Source of the DNA: an uncultured Glaciecola sp.
GTDB lineage: Bacteria > Pseudomonadota > Gammaproteobacteria > Enterobacterales > Alteromonadaceae
DNA length: 64,000 nucleotides
Assembly (NCBI RefSeq): GCF_937770335.1
Contig: NZ_CALJHY010000004.1
Coordinates: 1-64,000, forward strand
Reading direction: 5' to 3'
Below are positions 31,133 to 40,459 of the stretch, one piece after another (within the stretch, counting starts at the first letter, position 1; each line of letters begins with the position of its first letter). Under the pieces are notes generated by a model. That model did no database searches. It saw only the letters and a program-made list of their open reading frames with translations, and was not told where the DNA came from. The translations under genes and the position numbers were made by a program.

Positions 31133-32053
31133 TTATCCGGCCAATTTAGGATCTTTAATGAACAAAATATCCATGATGATTGATGGGTCCCATTCTCGCA
31201 TTGCGGCCTCGCAGCTTATGCGAATGTCATCAAGCTCACTGATAGTGGCAACTGAAAATGATTCATCAACTATGATATGTACTAATATATACAGATCTCT
31301 CCCTCTTTTACTGATCCGCACTTCAACATGTTCATAAGGAACGGCGACAAGCGTTTGCTTGAGTTTTTTCTCAATAACCGCCGTGATGGCTTCGGGCGGT
31401 GCTTTATTGATCACTTCCTTGAGACTATCGAGCATAATTTTGCCTGGTATAGGTAAAATCGCAGTACCCAGTAGAATAAGCAATATTGGGTCAACAAGGG
31501 GGGCGTAAACCGCAAAACTAGTTTGTTCAATAAAATAAGCAAGGGCAAAACCAAGCAGTATGGAGGCACTGAGTACGCCATCCACAAACCAAGTTCGGGA
31601 ATCAACACCAACCAAATCTGAGCGCAAATTTTTACCTTGGTATTTCATATAACTGGATACGGCAAAACAACCTATTGTTGCCACCGCACCATAAATCATA
31701 GCCAGCCCGTACTCCGCTGAATTGCCACCCGTCATTAAGCTATTTACTGAACCTACGACGGCATACAAACAAGTGGCAATGATAATTAATGACTTAAACA
31801 GATTGAGAGTGGGTTCGATGGCGGTATAGCCAAAATGAAACCGGTCGTCATCGGGCATCTGCACAAGATTGGCGACTTTGAGGGTTAACAACGCCATGAA
31901 GAACGCAATAAGAGAATAGATGCCGTCAAATAAGATGGCGCTAGAATGGGTAATAAGTGCAAATCCCAACGCGACAAAAACGAATAATCCAGCCACATAG
32001 AAAGACAGTGTTAATAGGCGTTTTTCTTTTTTCTCGTGAAAACCAATAATCAT
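31133..32053 (-). CDS. cation diffusion facilitator (CDF) transporter
   Basis: The 306-residue protein has six membrane helices and a C-terminal cytoplasmic domain. The metal-site helices show HSSAILFDGIYSL (helix 2, with Asp) and DSRTWFVDGVLSAS (helix 5, with two Asp). In helix 2 the usual HD/DD tetrahedral site has a Ser-rich variant, so metal choice (Zn, Fe, Mn, Co) is unclear. CDF carriers export divalent metals from the cytoplasm using protons. It is transcribed toward the carbonic anhydrase gene and looks monocistronic. ATG 32053 is kept as start. Confidence 0.82.
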   Translation of the reverse strand: MIIGFHEKKEKRLLTLSFYVAGLFVFVALGFALITHSSAILFDGIYSLIAFFMALLTLKVANLVQMPDDDRFHFGYTAIEPTLNLFKSLIIIATCLYAVVGSVNSLMTGGNSAEYGLAMIYGAVATIGCFAVSSYMKYQGKNLRSDLVGVDSRTWFVDGVLSASILLGFALAYFIEQTSFAVYAPLVDPILLILLGTAILPIPGKIMLDSLKEVINKAPPEAITAVIEKKLKQTLVAVPYEHVEVRISKRGRDLYILVHIIVDESFSVATISELDDIRISCEAAMREWDPSIIMDILFIKDPKLAG

Positions 32054-32242
32054 GGCAAGTAAACTGAGAGGGTGATAATTTGCGGAGTCTACTCCACTTT
32101 TTGGAATTAGATAGTGATTTTAAAAAATATTTTATAAGTGCTTTAAACAGATATTTCAAGTTGCTTTTTTTGACCCTGCATAGGATTAAAAATTCGCGTT
32201 TTTACCATTTATTGCTCTCAATATCGAGTTTCAATCTTAATT

Positions 32243-32274
32243 AAAAGAGCCCTCTTAGTGGTAAAGAGAGCTCC
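32243..32274 (-). terminator. intrinsic terminator of the CBM-like lipoprotein gene
   Basis: On the minus strand an 11-bp stem with two G-U pairs (GGAGCTCTCTT with AAGAGGGCTCT) closes a seven-base loop and is followed by TTTTAATT. It begins about ten bases after the lipoprotein stop codon. Confidence 0.6.
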
Positions 32275-32283
32275 TTAATATTA

Positions 32284-34401
32284 TTAATAAAAGTAAATAT
32301 TATCTAGGTATACCGAATCGCTGGTTGTTCCCCACAACTGCAGACCTAATTGATTTAATGTTGCTGGATTAAAGTTCCCAGTGGGATTAACAAGCTCTGC
32401 AAATGGTATTTCTACTGTTATCCATCGCTCTGTTGGCACCGGTAACATAGTTGAAATACCCGGCCCTGATGCAGAAACAATTTGGTATACCGCTTGCGTT
32501 ATGCCGGATGTTGCATACATATCAAAACGCAATCCTGTGGCACTGGCAACATTTACAACACCTCCTTGAACGCCATATTGAATACCAGTAACACCGCCTT
32601 CTACACCATCAGGTATAATTTGAAACTTAGCAATGTTGTCATTTTCTATGCTTACTTGAGAAAACGTTGGTGCATTCCACCAATTATCTGACCAATAGGA
32701 AATCGGTTTGTCTACGGTTAATACGTCACTGTATAATACAAAGGCTTCATCATTTGAAGCAGTAGGTGCGGGTGCACCTGCCGTCGGCCCGACGTTTAAT
32801 GGGACTAAACCAATTGATAAACTGGTATCGCCACCTGCAATGACTTTATTGTCTTGTGCAAGGCCAAAACCAGTCGCATCAACCACCACTTTATACTCAC
32901 CTTCAGTCAGGTTTAATAAAGCAATACCGGTCGCATCAGTATTTACCGAAATATTTCCAACAGACACATTTGCATTAGCAATTGGCGTATCATTGTTATC
33001 AGAAACACTCACAGATAAGCCATATGCGACGGAGGTGCCCGAAAAATAAATATTATCAACAAAAACGGATGTTCCCTCGGGCCCCCAAAGTTGAATACCA
33101 ATACTTTCGAGTAAGCTACTATTAAGAGCACCAGAGCCACTGGCATCGTTGTCAGTTAGTTCATTGAACAAAAGGGCGGAAGATATCCAAGTACCTGTAG
33201 GCGGGTTATCCATTACATATTTAGCACCACCTTCGCTTGACACTAATTGCACTTCGACTTTAGAAATTCCGCTCTCAATAAACAAATCAAAATTCCATGT
33301 TGTTGTTGTTGACGCATCTAAAGCACCATTTTCGAAACCAAATTCTAAGCCGGTTACGCCGCCTTCAACACCGCCAGCTGTAATTTCATACTTGGCAAAA
33401 TTATTACCATTAATATCGCCTTCTGCGTATATAGGTGCATTCCACCAGTTTGCGTTCCAAACTCCTATAAAACTGTCTTGGTTTAATGAGTCACTATATA
33501 AAACAATCACTTCTTGGTCAGCATAATCGGGGGGATTTGGTGCAGCTGTTGGCGGTCCGGTAACAGGCTCGGCTTCTAAAATAGTGAAGTAGACATCAGC
33601 TAGTAGAACAGTCGTACCGGCATCGCCAATAAAGTTTAAAGAGAACCATGTCATGTCGTCAAAGCCGGGTAAACTCACTTGCATTTCAACCCAGCCATTG
33701 CCTAAATCGGAACCTGAAGAAAAATTATATATAATACTAGATTCTGGGATTGATGCGCTTTGCACAACTACTTGAATGGAAGTAAATGTATCCGTTTTTA
33801 CTTTGAATTTAGCGTGGGTATAATTAGAAACATCAATACTATTTTCTACTTCATTACCCCAAGCGATAACGGTTCCCCAAGCGCTACTTTTAGAAATCTC
33901 CAGGGCTTTAGAATAAGTTGTATCGGATGGTTGGTCGGTGTATACCGTATCGGTTCCCCATGTATCTCCCCAATATTCCATTGAAAATGAGTCGTCATTG
34001 CCTGAATGAAAAATATATGCGTCAGACAACGGTGCAGGACTGGCATCTTCTTCTACAATAACCTCTCGGCTGATACTTGCTTGATTATTAGCAGCATCAG
34101 TTGCCGTGTAAGTAATGATGTATGAAGCGACCGTACCTGTATCAACCGAACCGGATATGCTTGCTGTCAAATCAGTATCGACGTTGTCAGAAATAGTAAC
34201 ACCTGGTTCTTCGTAAGTATCGCCAACCATCAGGTTGATGACTGCGTCACCTACGAGCGTAATAACCGGAGCTTCATTATCTACAGTAACCGCGATTATA
34301 GGAGCTATAGTGTCTTGAGTTTGCGCATCGTCGCCGCTACCACAGCCGGCTAAGACGAATAAAAAGAAGAGTACTAATAAACATTTAGCGTGATTTTCCA
34401 T
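32284..34401 (-). CDS. multi-module lipoprotein: DUF5011 Ig-like domain plus three carbohydrate-binding-like domains
   Basis: The 705-residue lipoprotein has lipobox LAGC (Cys about 20). A DUF5011 Ig-like domain follows (PVITLVGDAVINLMVGD to ISREVIVEE, about residues 48-117). Next comes a beta-sandwich module (YIFHSGNDDSFSMEYWGDTW, about 128-275), then a module beginning VIVLYSDSLNQDSFIGVWN (about 295-455). A carboxypeptidase-regulatory-like domain (PIANANVSVG.. to VDATGFGL) precedes a repeat of the second module (VLYSDVLTVDKPISYWSDNWW, about 555-705). The repeated modules share NWWNAP, EGGVTG and GIQLWG with DNIYF ends, as in laminarinase-associated binding modules. No catalytic domain is seen. 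It is probably a cell-surface glycan-binding protein. Confidence 0.75.
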   Translation of the reverse strand: MENHAKCLLVLFFLFVLAGCGSGDDAQTQDTIAPIIAVTVDNEAPVITLVGDAVINLMVGDTYEEPGVTISDNVDTDLTASISGSVDTGTVASYIITYTATDAANNQASISREVIVEEDASPAPLSDAYIFHSGNDDSFSMEYWGDTWGTDTVYTDQPSDTTYSKALEISKSSAWGTVIAWGNEVENSIDVSNYTHAKFKVKTDTFTSIQVVVQSASIPESSIIYNFSSGSDLGNGWVEMQVSLPGFDDMTWFSLNFIGDAGTTVLLADVYFTILEAEPVTGPPTAAPNPPDYADQEVIVLYSDSLNQDSFIGVWNANWWNAPIYAEGDINGNNFAKYEITAGGVEGGVTGLEFGFENGALDASTTTTWNFDLFIESGISKVEVQLVSSEGGAKYVMDNPPTGTWISSALLFNELTDNDASGSGALNSSLLESIGIQLWGPEGTSVFVDNIYFSGTSVAYGLSVSVSDNNDTPIANANVSVGNISVNTDATGIALLNLTEGEYKVVVDATGFGLAQDNKVIAGGDTSLSIGLVPLNVGPTAGAPAPTASNDEAFVLYSDVLTVDKPISYWSDNWWNAPTFSQVSIENDNIAKFQIIPDGVEGGVTGIQYGVQGGVVNVASATGLRFDMYATSGITQAVYQIVSASGPGISTMLPVPTERWITVEIPFAELVNPTGNFNPATLNQLGLQLWGTTSDSVYLDNIYFY

Positions 34402-34751
34402 CGATTTCTCTATTTAAATTTTACAACTGATTTTCATTTAGTTAACAAGATAGACAATGAAAATGGATTGCATCAAAAAAAAAGTCGAATAGGCCATAAA
34501 ACGCGATGAAATGGCTACTTTGAGTAATTCAGAACGTTTTTATGTGCTTTGCACATTGAACAGATATCATAGGCCCCATACAAAATCATTAGCCGCCGAT
34601 GTCGGCTCTGGGCTGGGTTTGAAATAACCTGGCGATTGCCAGTAACCGTTATATTGTAGTAGGGTTAAGGAAGGTTACTGGGATTAATCCTTACCATCCC
34701 TTTGGTTAGTTTTATCCACATTCTTTGTAGTTAGCGGAGTAAATATAAAAT
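34402..34751. other. intergenic region between lipoprotein and GST genes
   Basis: About 350 bases with no supported gene. It contains an imperfect inverted repeat (TAAGGA at 34666-34671 and TCCTTA at 34688-34693, with flanking GGG/CCC) and a short TGGC-GATT-GCCA hairpin near 34630. Either could be regulatory for the divergent genes; neither is assigned. Confidence 0.3.
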
Positions 34752-35369
34752 ATGGTCACAATACATCATTTGAGAATTGGGCGATCCATCTTCACCGTTT
34801 GGTTGATGGAAGAGTTAGGCATACAATACGAATTGAAAGAATACCTGCGCGATCCAAACACAATGCGTTCTCAAGCTGATCTGAAGGTGGTCCACCCTCT
34901 AGGCAAATCGCCGGTGATTGAAGACGATGGTTTGGTTCTCTGTGAGTCAGGTGCCATTACCTCTTATTTTTTAGAGAAGTTCGACCCTGAACATAAATTT
35001 TCGCCTCGCCGCGAAGACCTTAAAGCTTGGGCAACTTATTCGCAGTGGCTTCACTATTCAGAAGGATCGGTGTTTTCGCCGATGTTGATTCAGCTATTAT
35101 TGATTCGCGACGATGCGCCAAGCGCAATGCTGAGTGGTTTCAGTCAGGCCGAGATAAATTTGCATCTCAACAACATTGCCGCACACCTTGGTGGCAATGA
35201 GTTCATTTTGGGTGAGCAAATCAGTGGAGCAGATTTTGGTATTACTTACGCAGTGTCTATGGCTAATCGTTTAGGTAAGCTAGGGGGCCATCCTACCTTA
35301 CAAGCCTACATCGATCGCAATATGACTCGCCCTGCATTCAAGGCTGCATTGAAACGCGCTATAGAGTAG
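34752..35369 (+). CDS. glutathione S-transferase family protein
   Basis: The 205-residue protein has an N-terminal thioredoxin-like domain (about residues 1-78) with the cis-Pro motif GKSPVI and the ESGAITSYFLEKF glutathione-binding segment. The alpha-helical C-terminal domain follows, with FILGEQISGADFGITY. Length and layout are those of bacterial GSTs. It has SRR-type residues (GRSIFTVW) near the usual catalytic Ser/Tyr/Cys site; the precise catalytic residue is uncertain. It stands alone, convergent with the ABC operon. Confidence 0.85.
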   Translation: MVTIHHLRIGRSIFTVWLMEELGIQYELKEYLRDPNTMRSQADLKVVHPLGKSPVIEDDGLVLCESGAITSYFLEKFDPEHKFSPRREDLKAWATYSQWLHYSEGSVFSPMLIQLLLIRDDAPSAMLSGFSQAEINLHLNNIAAHLGGNEFILGEQISGADFGITYAVSMANRLGKLGGHPTLQAYIDRNMTRPAFKAALKRAIE

Positions 35370-35389
35370 CTGCTTTATGCAACTCGCCA

Positions 35390-35422
35390 TAACTGACTGC
35401 TAAACAGCACAGCAGTCAGTTA
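35390..35422. terminator. 12-bp-arm hairpin between convergent genes
   Basis: TAACTGACTGCT (35390-35401) and AGCAGTCAGTTA (35411-35422) are perfect inverted copies around a nine-base loop, 20 bases after the GST stop. No long T-run follows immediately, but the position between convergent genes suits a bidirectional terminator. Confidence 0.5.
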
Positions 35423-35504
35423 ATGACCTCGTTTTTTATAATGCTTTTAATGGTTATGACGCGAATTCACAAACTCAAATAAATAAACCTTATTATTGAC
35501 GCAC

Positions 35505-37202
35505 TTACTTTATCGTTGCGTTGTACCTAATTCGCAGCCAAATAATCAAGCCAACAATAATGAAAGAAAAAGGTAAAAAGAAGAGAACGACGATAACTTG
35601 TCGTTTTTGCTTACTGGTTAAATCTAAACGCTCTACAGCCATTTTTTTATCGCCAAGAAATGTTTTATAATCCAGCTCAGAGAGCCAATTTACAATGTTA
35701 AGTCCCATCTGCGCATTACTGTATTGATCAATATAAACATTAGTTAAAAAATCGGCATCGGTGAAAACTATTAATCGAGTATCAGACGTTTTACCGCCTT
35801 TCATATTCTGGGTGTTTTTTTCATCAATAACAACATAAGACAAAGCTATAGGGCCTGCTCTATCCTCGTTTTCATCAAATTTCACATCTAAATTTCGATT
35901 AGTTTCAGCCCAACTGTTTGTGGTTGAGGCTGTTGAGGCAATAACTGCATGTTTTATGTTTGGGCGACGATTTTCTAATAGGGTAATAGAGCGCGGACGA
36001 ACATAAAACGTATAATCCAAACCTTCGGTGATCGCTTTATGATTCTGATAATTTTTGGTTGCCGGACTACCAACGTCATCACCAACATGGCTAGTTAAAT
36101 CAACAACAATATCGGATTCAACATTGAGTCCCCATTTGTTGAGAAGTGAATTTAAGTCAGGATTTTTTTGCAACTGTTCTGCACTCAGCGGTTTATCTGC
36201 AGTGCTAACAAGTGTATGTTCAATTAGAAATAAAGCGTCTCCCCCTTTTGATAAATAGTCTGCAATTAAGGCTTCTTCGTCTTGGGTTAGTTGATTTTTT
36301 GGTCCTGCAATAATCAATACATCGCAGTCCTGGGGAATCGACTGACTAATACCGAGCATCAAAGGCTTACTCAAAATATTGTTGTCCGCAAGTAACTGAG
36401 AAAGCGTAGATAAACCCGTATTATCTTCATTTAACATTGAATATTCGCCATGCCCCGTAAGAAAGTAAGCTGTCTTTTGCGTTCTACTCACACTGGCAAT
36501 AGCATTAGTTAGGCGCTCTTCAGACAAGGATTCCTGAGTAAAGTCGACATCTTTGCGGGTGTTGCCGGATTGAACAATCACTTTTTGCTCTTGGCTGTTA
36601 ATCACGTTACCAAATTTTGCCGCGTAGGCAACTTGTTCAATCGGGTCGATGATTTCAGTCATCACTAAACCACCAGAGGTTCTCTCATATTCTTTGAATA
36701 AGTCTTGTAAATATTTAGGAGGAGCCCCCACATAAAATGCGGTTAGTTGAACCTGACGTTCCAATACACGGATAAATTCGACTGTGTTAGTAGACAAAGT
36801 GTGTTGTTTGTCCTTTGTTATATCCCATCGTAGTGTCGAATTATTAGCTAGATAGTTACTCCCACCAATAAAGCTCAAGCTAGCAATCATTACAAAAGTC
36901 ACCGTAGCTAACCTCTTCCATCGGCTAAGTTCGAAAGAAGCGTCGACGCTAGCGGGCGTTGCTTCCCTCAAAGGCGTCACGATGTCAGCTTTTGTATTAC
37001 TAAATCGATAGGTAATTAGCATGCCTAATAAAATAATAAGGAAAGTCGCACTGATGCTAAGCAGGCCGATTGTCAGGTAAGAAAGCCGTTGGTCTATATA
37101 AAAAACTGAGGCACCTGCTGCGAGAAGTAAAAGTAAAAAACCGAAACAGAATGGCAGTAAAGTGGGCAACACTGAACGCAGATTAAAAGTTGATTTGCTC
37201 AT
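35505..37202 (-). CDS. GldG-like ABC system component
   Basis: The roughly 565-residue protein has two N-terminal membrane helices, a third helix before the large periplasmic domain (about residues 110-540), and a C-terminal helix (VIVVLFFLPFSFIIVGLIIWL). The soluble part resembles the ABC-type uncharacterised transport domain shared with gliding protein GldG (VDFTQESLSEERLTNAI, AYFLTGHGEY, DCDVLIIAGPKNQL). Translation should begin at ATG 37202, overlapping the permease stop codon in a TAATG. Together with the ATPase and permease it forms a three-gene GldA/GldF/GldG-like exporter, of unknown substrate, common in bacteria that do not glide. Confidence 0.82.
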   Translation of the reverse strand: MSKSTFNLRSVLPTLLPFCFGFLLLLLAAGASVFYIDQRLSYLTIGLLSISATFLIILLGMLITYRFSNTKADIVTPLREATPASVDASFELSRWKRLATVTFVMIASLSFIGGSNYLANNSTLRWDITKDKQHTLSTNTVEFIRVLERQVQLTAFYVGAPPKYLQDLFKEYERTSGGLVMTEIIDPIEQVAYAAKFGNVINSQEQKVIVQSGNTRKDVDFTQESLSEERLTNAIASVSRTQKTAYFLTGHGEYSMLNEDNTGLSTLSQLLADNNILSKPLMLGISQSIPQDCDVLIIAGPKNQLTQDEEALIADYLSKGGDALFLIEHTLVSTADKPLSAEQLQKNPDLNSLLNKWGLNVESDIVVDLTSHVGDDVGSPATKNYQNHKAITEGLDYTFYVRPRSITLLENRRPNIKHAVIASTASTTNSWAETNRNLDVKFDENEDRAGPIALSYVVIDEKNTQNMKGGKTSDTRLIVFTDADFLTNVYIDQYSNAQMGLNIVNWLSELDYKTFLGDKKMAVERLDLTSKQKRQVIVVLFFLPFSFIIVGLIIWLRIRYNATIK

Positions 37203-37912
37203 TATTGCCACAGCCTATTGTCGATACTCAACCTTGTTAAAACTAAACAAAGTATGGTTCCTGTTAAATAATAAGTAACATTGCTAGGCGTGATTATGCC
37301 GATTGCAAAATTTTCTAAGTGCGTACGCGTGCTAATCTGTACCAAAAAATGCTCTACAGAACCGCTAAAATACTTGGTAAAGCTAGCGGCAAAATAAAGT
37401 AAAAATATCAACGCGTAAGACACTAATGCGGCAATTATCTGATTCCGCGTCCAAGAAGAAACAAGCAAGCCAATCGCTATAAAAAATGCACCTTCCAACC
37501 AGATTCCAATATAGCCAGAAAGGATGCTCATGGGGTCTGGATTGCCAAAGTATTCCAAAATAAAATAGTAAGTAGCGGTCATGCTGATCAATAAGGTGAA
37601 GAAAATCAGCATACTAAAATACTTACCTAACACGATCATAGTCAGCGTTAGTGGTGATGTGAGTAAAAACTCCATCGTGCCATTGGCTTTTTCTTCAGAG
37701 AACATTCTCATTGTCAGCAGCGGAATTAAGAATACGAACATAAACTCCATCAATATAAAAATATCGCGTAATGAAGCTTCGTGGTTCTGGTCAATAATGA
37801 GAAAAAAGAAAACGTTAAATAGCGACAATGTTGCGATCAAAATAAGGTATGCAATAGGTGAGCTAAAGTAGCTATGCAATTCCTTTTTAACTATTGCGAA
37901 GGTTTTATTCAT
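37202..37912 (-). CDS. ABC-2 type permease (GldF-like)
   Basis: The roughly 236-residue protein has six membrane helices and the ABC-2 features KKELHSYFSSPIAY at the start and MRMFSEEKANGTMEFLLTSPL in the middle. I chose ATG 37912 over TTG 37918. It directly follows the ATPase gene and overlaps the GldG-like gene by one base, so all three are co-translated. It forms the membrane channel of the exporter. Confidence 0.85.
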   Translation of the reverse strand: MNKTFAIVKKELHSYFSSPIAYLILIATLSLFNVFFFLIIDQNHEASLRDIFILMEFMFVFLIPLLTMRMFSEEKANGTMEFLLTSPLTLTMIVLGKYFSMLIFFTLLISMTATYYFILEYFGNPDPMSILSGYIGIWLEGAFFIAIGLLVSSWTRNQIIAALVSYALIFLLYFAASFTKYFSGSVEHFLVQISTRTHLENFAIGIITPSNVTYYLTGTILCLVLTRLSIDNRLWQ

Positions 37913-37918
37913 CGTCAA

Positions 37919-38677
37919 CTAACCCTGTGTTGATAATTGCGTTAAAGGCGTGTCTTGATGATAATCGATGAAGATTTGCTCCAAGGTAACGGGGTGTGAT
38001 TGAGTTAATTGTTTCTTTTTTAGTAACTCATCTAAAGATTCATCAAGTACAATTTGACCCGACTTCAACATTAATACGCGCTGAGCAACTTGCTCAATTT
38101 CATTTAACGTATGAGTGCTTAGTAAGACGGTTCTCTGCTCTCTTTGATTTTTAATTAAGGCTAGAACCTGCATAATTTGAATGGGGTCGAGACCACTTGT
38201 CGGCTCATCCAAAATAAGCAATTTAGGCTCATGAATGATGGCTTGCGCTATACCCACTCGTTGCTGATAACCTTTGGATAAAGTGGAAATTTTTTGCTTA
38301 TCAACTCGAGTTAAGCCGCAATCATCCAGTACTTTTGCAACTTGCCATGATTCTTTCTTCGCAGAAACACCTTTTATTTGAGCCGCAAATTTTAAATAAC
38401 TCTTCACTGTCATCTCGCCATATAAGGGCGGCTTTTCGGGCAAGTAGCCTATTTTCTCTCTAACCGTTAGGGAATGCTTGGTAATATCTTCTCCATCAAT
38501 GAGGACTGAACCGGAGGATGCGGTGATAAAAGTGGTCAGTATGCGCATTAATGTCGTTTTCCCTGCGCCATTTTTACCTAAAAAACCAACAATATCGCCT
38601 TTATTTATTTCGAATGAAACATTATCCAACGCTTGGTATGCACCAAATTTTTTACTGATATGTTTAGCAACCAACAT
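37919..38677 (-). CDS. ABC transporter ATP-binding protein (GldA-like)
   Basis: The roughly 252-residue ATPase has Walker A GKNGAGKTT (about residues 38-46), signature LSKGYQQRVG, Walker B LLILDEPTSGLD and the switch His in STHTLNE. The best start is ATG 38677, with GAGG nine bases upstream; an in-frame TTG is at 38686. It is the first gene of the exporter operon and powers the adjacent permease. Confidence 0.9.
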   Translation of the reverse strand: MLVAKHISKKFGAYQALDNVSFEINKGDIVGFLGKNGAGKTTLMRILTTFITASSGSVLIDGEDITKHSLTVREKIGYLPEKPPLYGEMTVKSYLKFAAQIKGVSAKKESWQVAKVLDDCGLTRVDKQKISTLSKGYQQRVGIAQAIIHEPKLLILDEPTSGLDPIQIMQVLALIKNQREQRTVLLSTHTLNEIEQVAQRVLMLKSGQIVLDESLDELLKKKQLTQSHPVTLEQIFIDYHQDTPLTQLSTQG

Positions 38678-38804
38678 TGAAATCAAGCCTCACGCACTCG
38701 TGCGATAAAAAAATTAAGCACTTAAAAAACATAAGTATAGAACATACTCTTAATTAGGAAAGCTAAATAACCATGCAATCATTCCCTACTCAGATTTTAA
38801 AGAC

Positions 38805-40436
38805 CTACACATTGATCTCTTCCTCTTTCTTTGGCTCTATTGGTAAATTGAGTTTTACTTGTAAGTTTGCAAAGTTATTGAGTTTATCTTTTAGTCTTTG
38901 CGAGTAAGTCACAAAATTTATTAATGCACCTGCATCCTCCCGGGATGTGTCAGCAATGAGCAAGAGCAAACTCCGATTCACATCGTTAATTTCATGCTGC
39001 AACTCTTTTTCTTTTGAGGTTAATAATCGCTTTTCAGTGTGGTTTTGCATATCGAGCATTTCACTCGCAATTTCATCGAATACATCTAGGGTTTTAATAG
39101 ATAATCCTCGTATTAAAAGAAGTAAATCACTTTTTAATTCGATATATTTTTCGTTTGTTACCCGTTTGGCTTCAAATAAATCGGTAATTGAATCGTGTAT
39201 TTGAAACAAATAATCAAACTGGTTAATAAGCTTGATTAAGGCCTTTGATTCATTTTTTTGATTGATCAAAATTACGGCGCTAGAAAAATAATGCATGTAT
39301 TGATTCTTAAGAAAATTAACGTATTCAATTCTTTTCTCGGCTGCGTCGTATACGCCTTTATAATTGGTCTCAATACTTAGCGTTACCAGATTATAATTTT
39401 CCTGTAAAAAGCGAAATAACTGTTCAGAAGAAGAGTCTAACGTTTGCTTTACGGACGCAAAATTATCATTTTCTTTTAACCTAGGTAATTCAATTCGCTC
39501 AAAATCCATTTTGCCTTCTCCGAATAAATAATCGACGAAACGGGTAAATGGGGTAATGAATGCTGTAAAAATCAGACTCGCTGTTACATTAAAAATTAAA
39601 TGGATGTTAGCCAAAGCAATTGCAGGGTTTTGATTAAACTCAGCTAACTTGTATCCAAATATAAGCAACACTGGAAAAAAAAGTATGACTCCCCCTACAT
39701 TAAATAGAAAGTGACTGAACGCTGCTTTTTTAGCCGCAATATCCATAGTAATGACCGCTAAGAAGGCGGTGGCAGTTGTGCCAATATTGGCACCTAAAAT
39801 CAAAGGGACTGCATTTTCAAGGCCTAGCACGCCCTGCTGCGTAAAGATAATAGCTAAACCAGTTGTCACTGAACTTGACTGCACTAGCGCAGTGAACAAA
39901 CATCCAATCAATAAAGCATAAAGCGGATTTTGTGGTTGAATTAAGATTGAGACTAGTGTCTCGTTATTTTGCAAAGGCTCGAGCGTCCTAGATATCAAGT
40001 TAAGACTGAAGAATACAAAACCAAAATAAAATACAGACTTACCAAAAATAGACGCTTTGCTATTGGTAATCGTTAATATAAAACCAATGATGATTACAAT
40101 CGGAGCAAAATTAGTTAGCTTAAAAGCGACAAGCTGCGCAGTAATCGTGGTACCTATGTTACTTCCAAAAATAATGCCCACACTATTTTTAAAGGACAGG
40201 ACACCCGCGTTTACTAAGCCAATAGAGATAACAGATGTTGCTGAGCTAGATTGAACCACCATCGTCACTAGCGCGCCAATAAGCACACCCAAAATGGGAA
40301 CATTAGTTGCCGAACTCAAAAAGTTTCTAAATCGCTCACCAGAGATTTGCTCAATTTCTCGCGAAAAATTATCAAGGCCAAATACAAACAGAATTATTGC
40401 GGTTATTCCGGTCATAATGAGTTCTAGAAGTGCCAT
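38805..40436 (-). CDS. Na/Pi cotransporter family protein with PhoU-like tail
   Basis: The 543-residue protein has two inverted repeats of the Na/Pi-cotransporter fold, each with the QSSSATS-type loop: VVQSSSATSVISIG (about residues 61-74) and LVQSSSVTTGLAII (about 185-198). A PhoU-like helical cytoplasmic domain follows (about 330-535). Such proteins take up phosphate with sodium or act in phosphate homeostasis. It lies 23 bases after the P-type ATPase and is the last gene of the USP-DUF211-VIT-ATPase operon driven from the FNR-type box at 44521. Confidence 0.88.
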   Translation of the reverse strand: MALLELIMTGITAIILFVFGLDNFSREIEQISGERFRNFLSSATNVPILGVLIGALVTMVVQSSSATSVISIGLVNAGVLSFKNSVGIIFGSNIGTTITAQLVAFKLTNFAPIVIIIGFILTITNSKASIFGKSVFYFGFVFFSLNLISRTLEPLQNNETLVSILIQPQNPLYALLIGCLFTALVQSSSVTTGLAIIFTQQGVLGLENAVPLILGANIGTTATAFLAVITMDIAAKKAAFSHFLFNVGGVILFFPVLLIFGYKLAEFNQNPAIALANIHLIFNVTASLIFTAFITPFTRFVDYLFGEGKMDFERIELPRLKENDNFASVKQTLDSSSEQLFRFLQENYNLVTLSIETNYKGVYDAAEKRIEYVNFLKNQYMHYFSSAVILINQKNESKALIKLINQFDYLFQIHDSITDLFEAKRVTNEKYIELKSDLLLLIRGLSIKTLDVFDEIASEMLDMQNHTEKRLLTSKEKELQHEINDVNRSLLLLIADTSREDAGALINFVTYSQRLKDKLNNFANLQVKLNLPIEPKKEEEINV

Positions 40437-40459
40437 TTTAACCTCCTGCTATACACATT

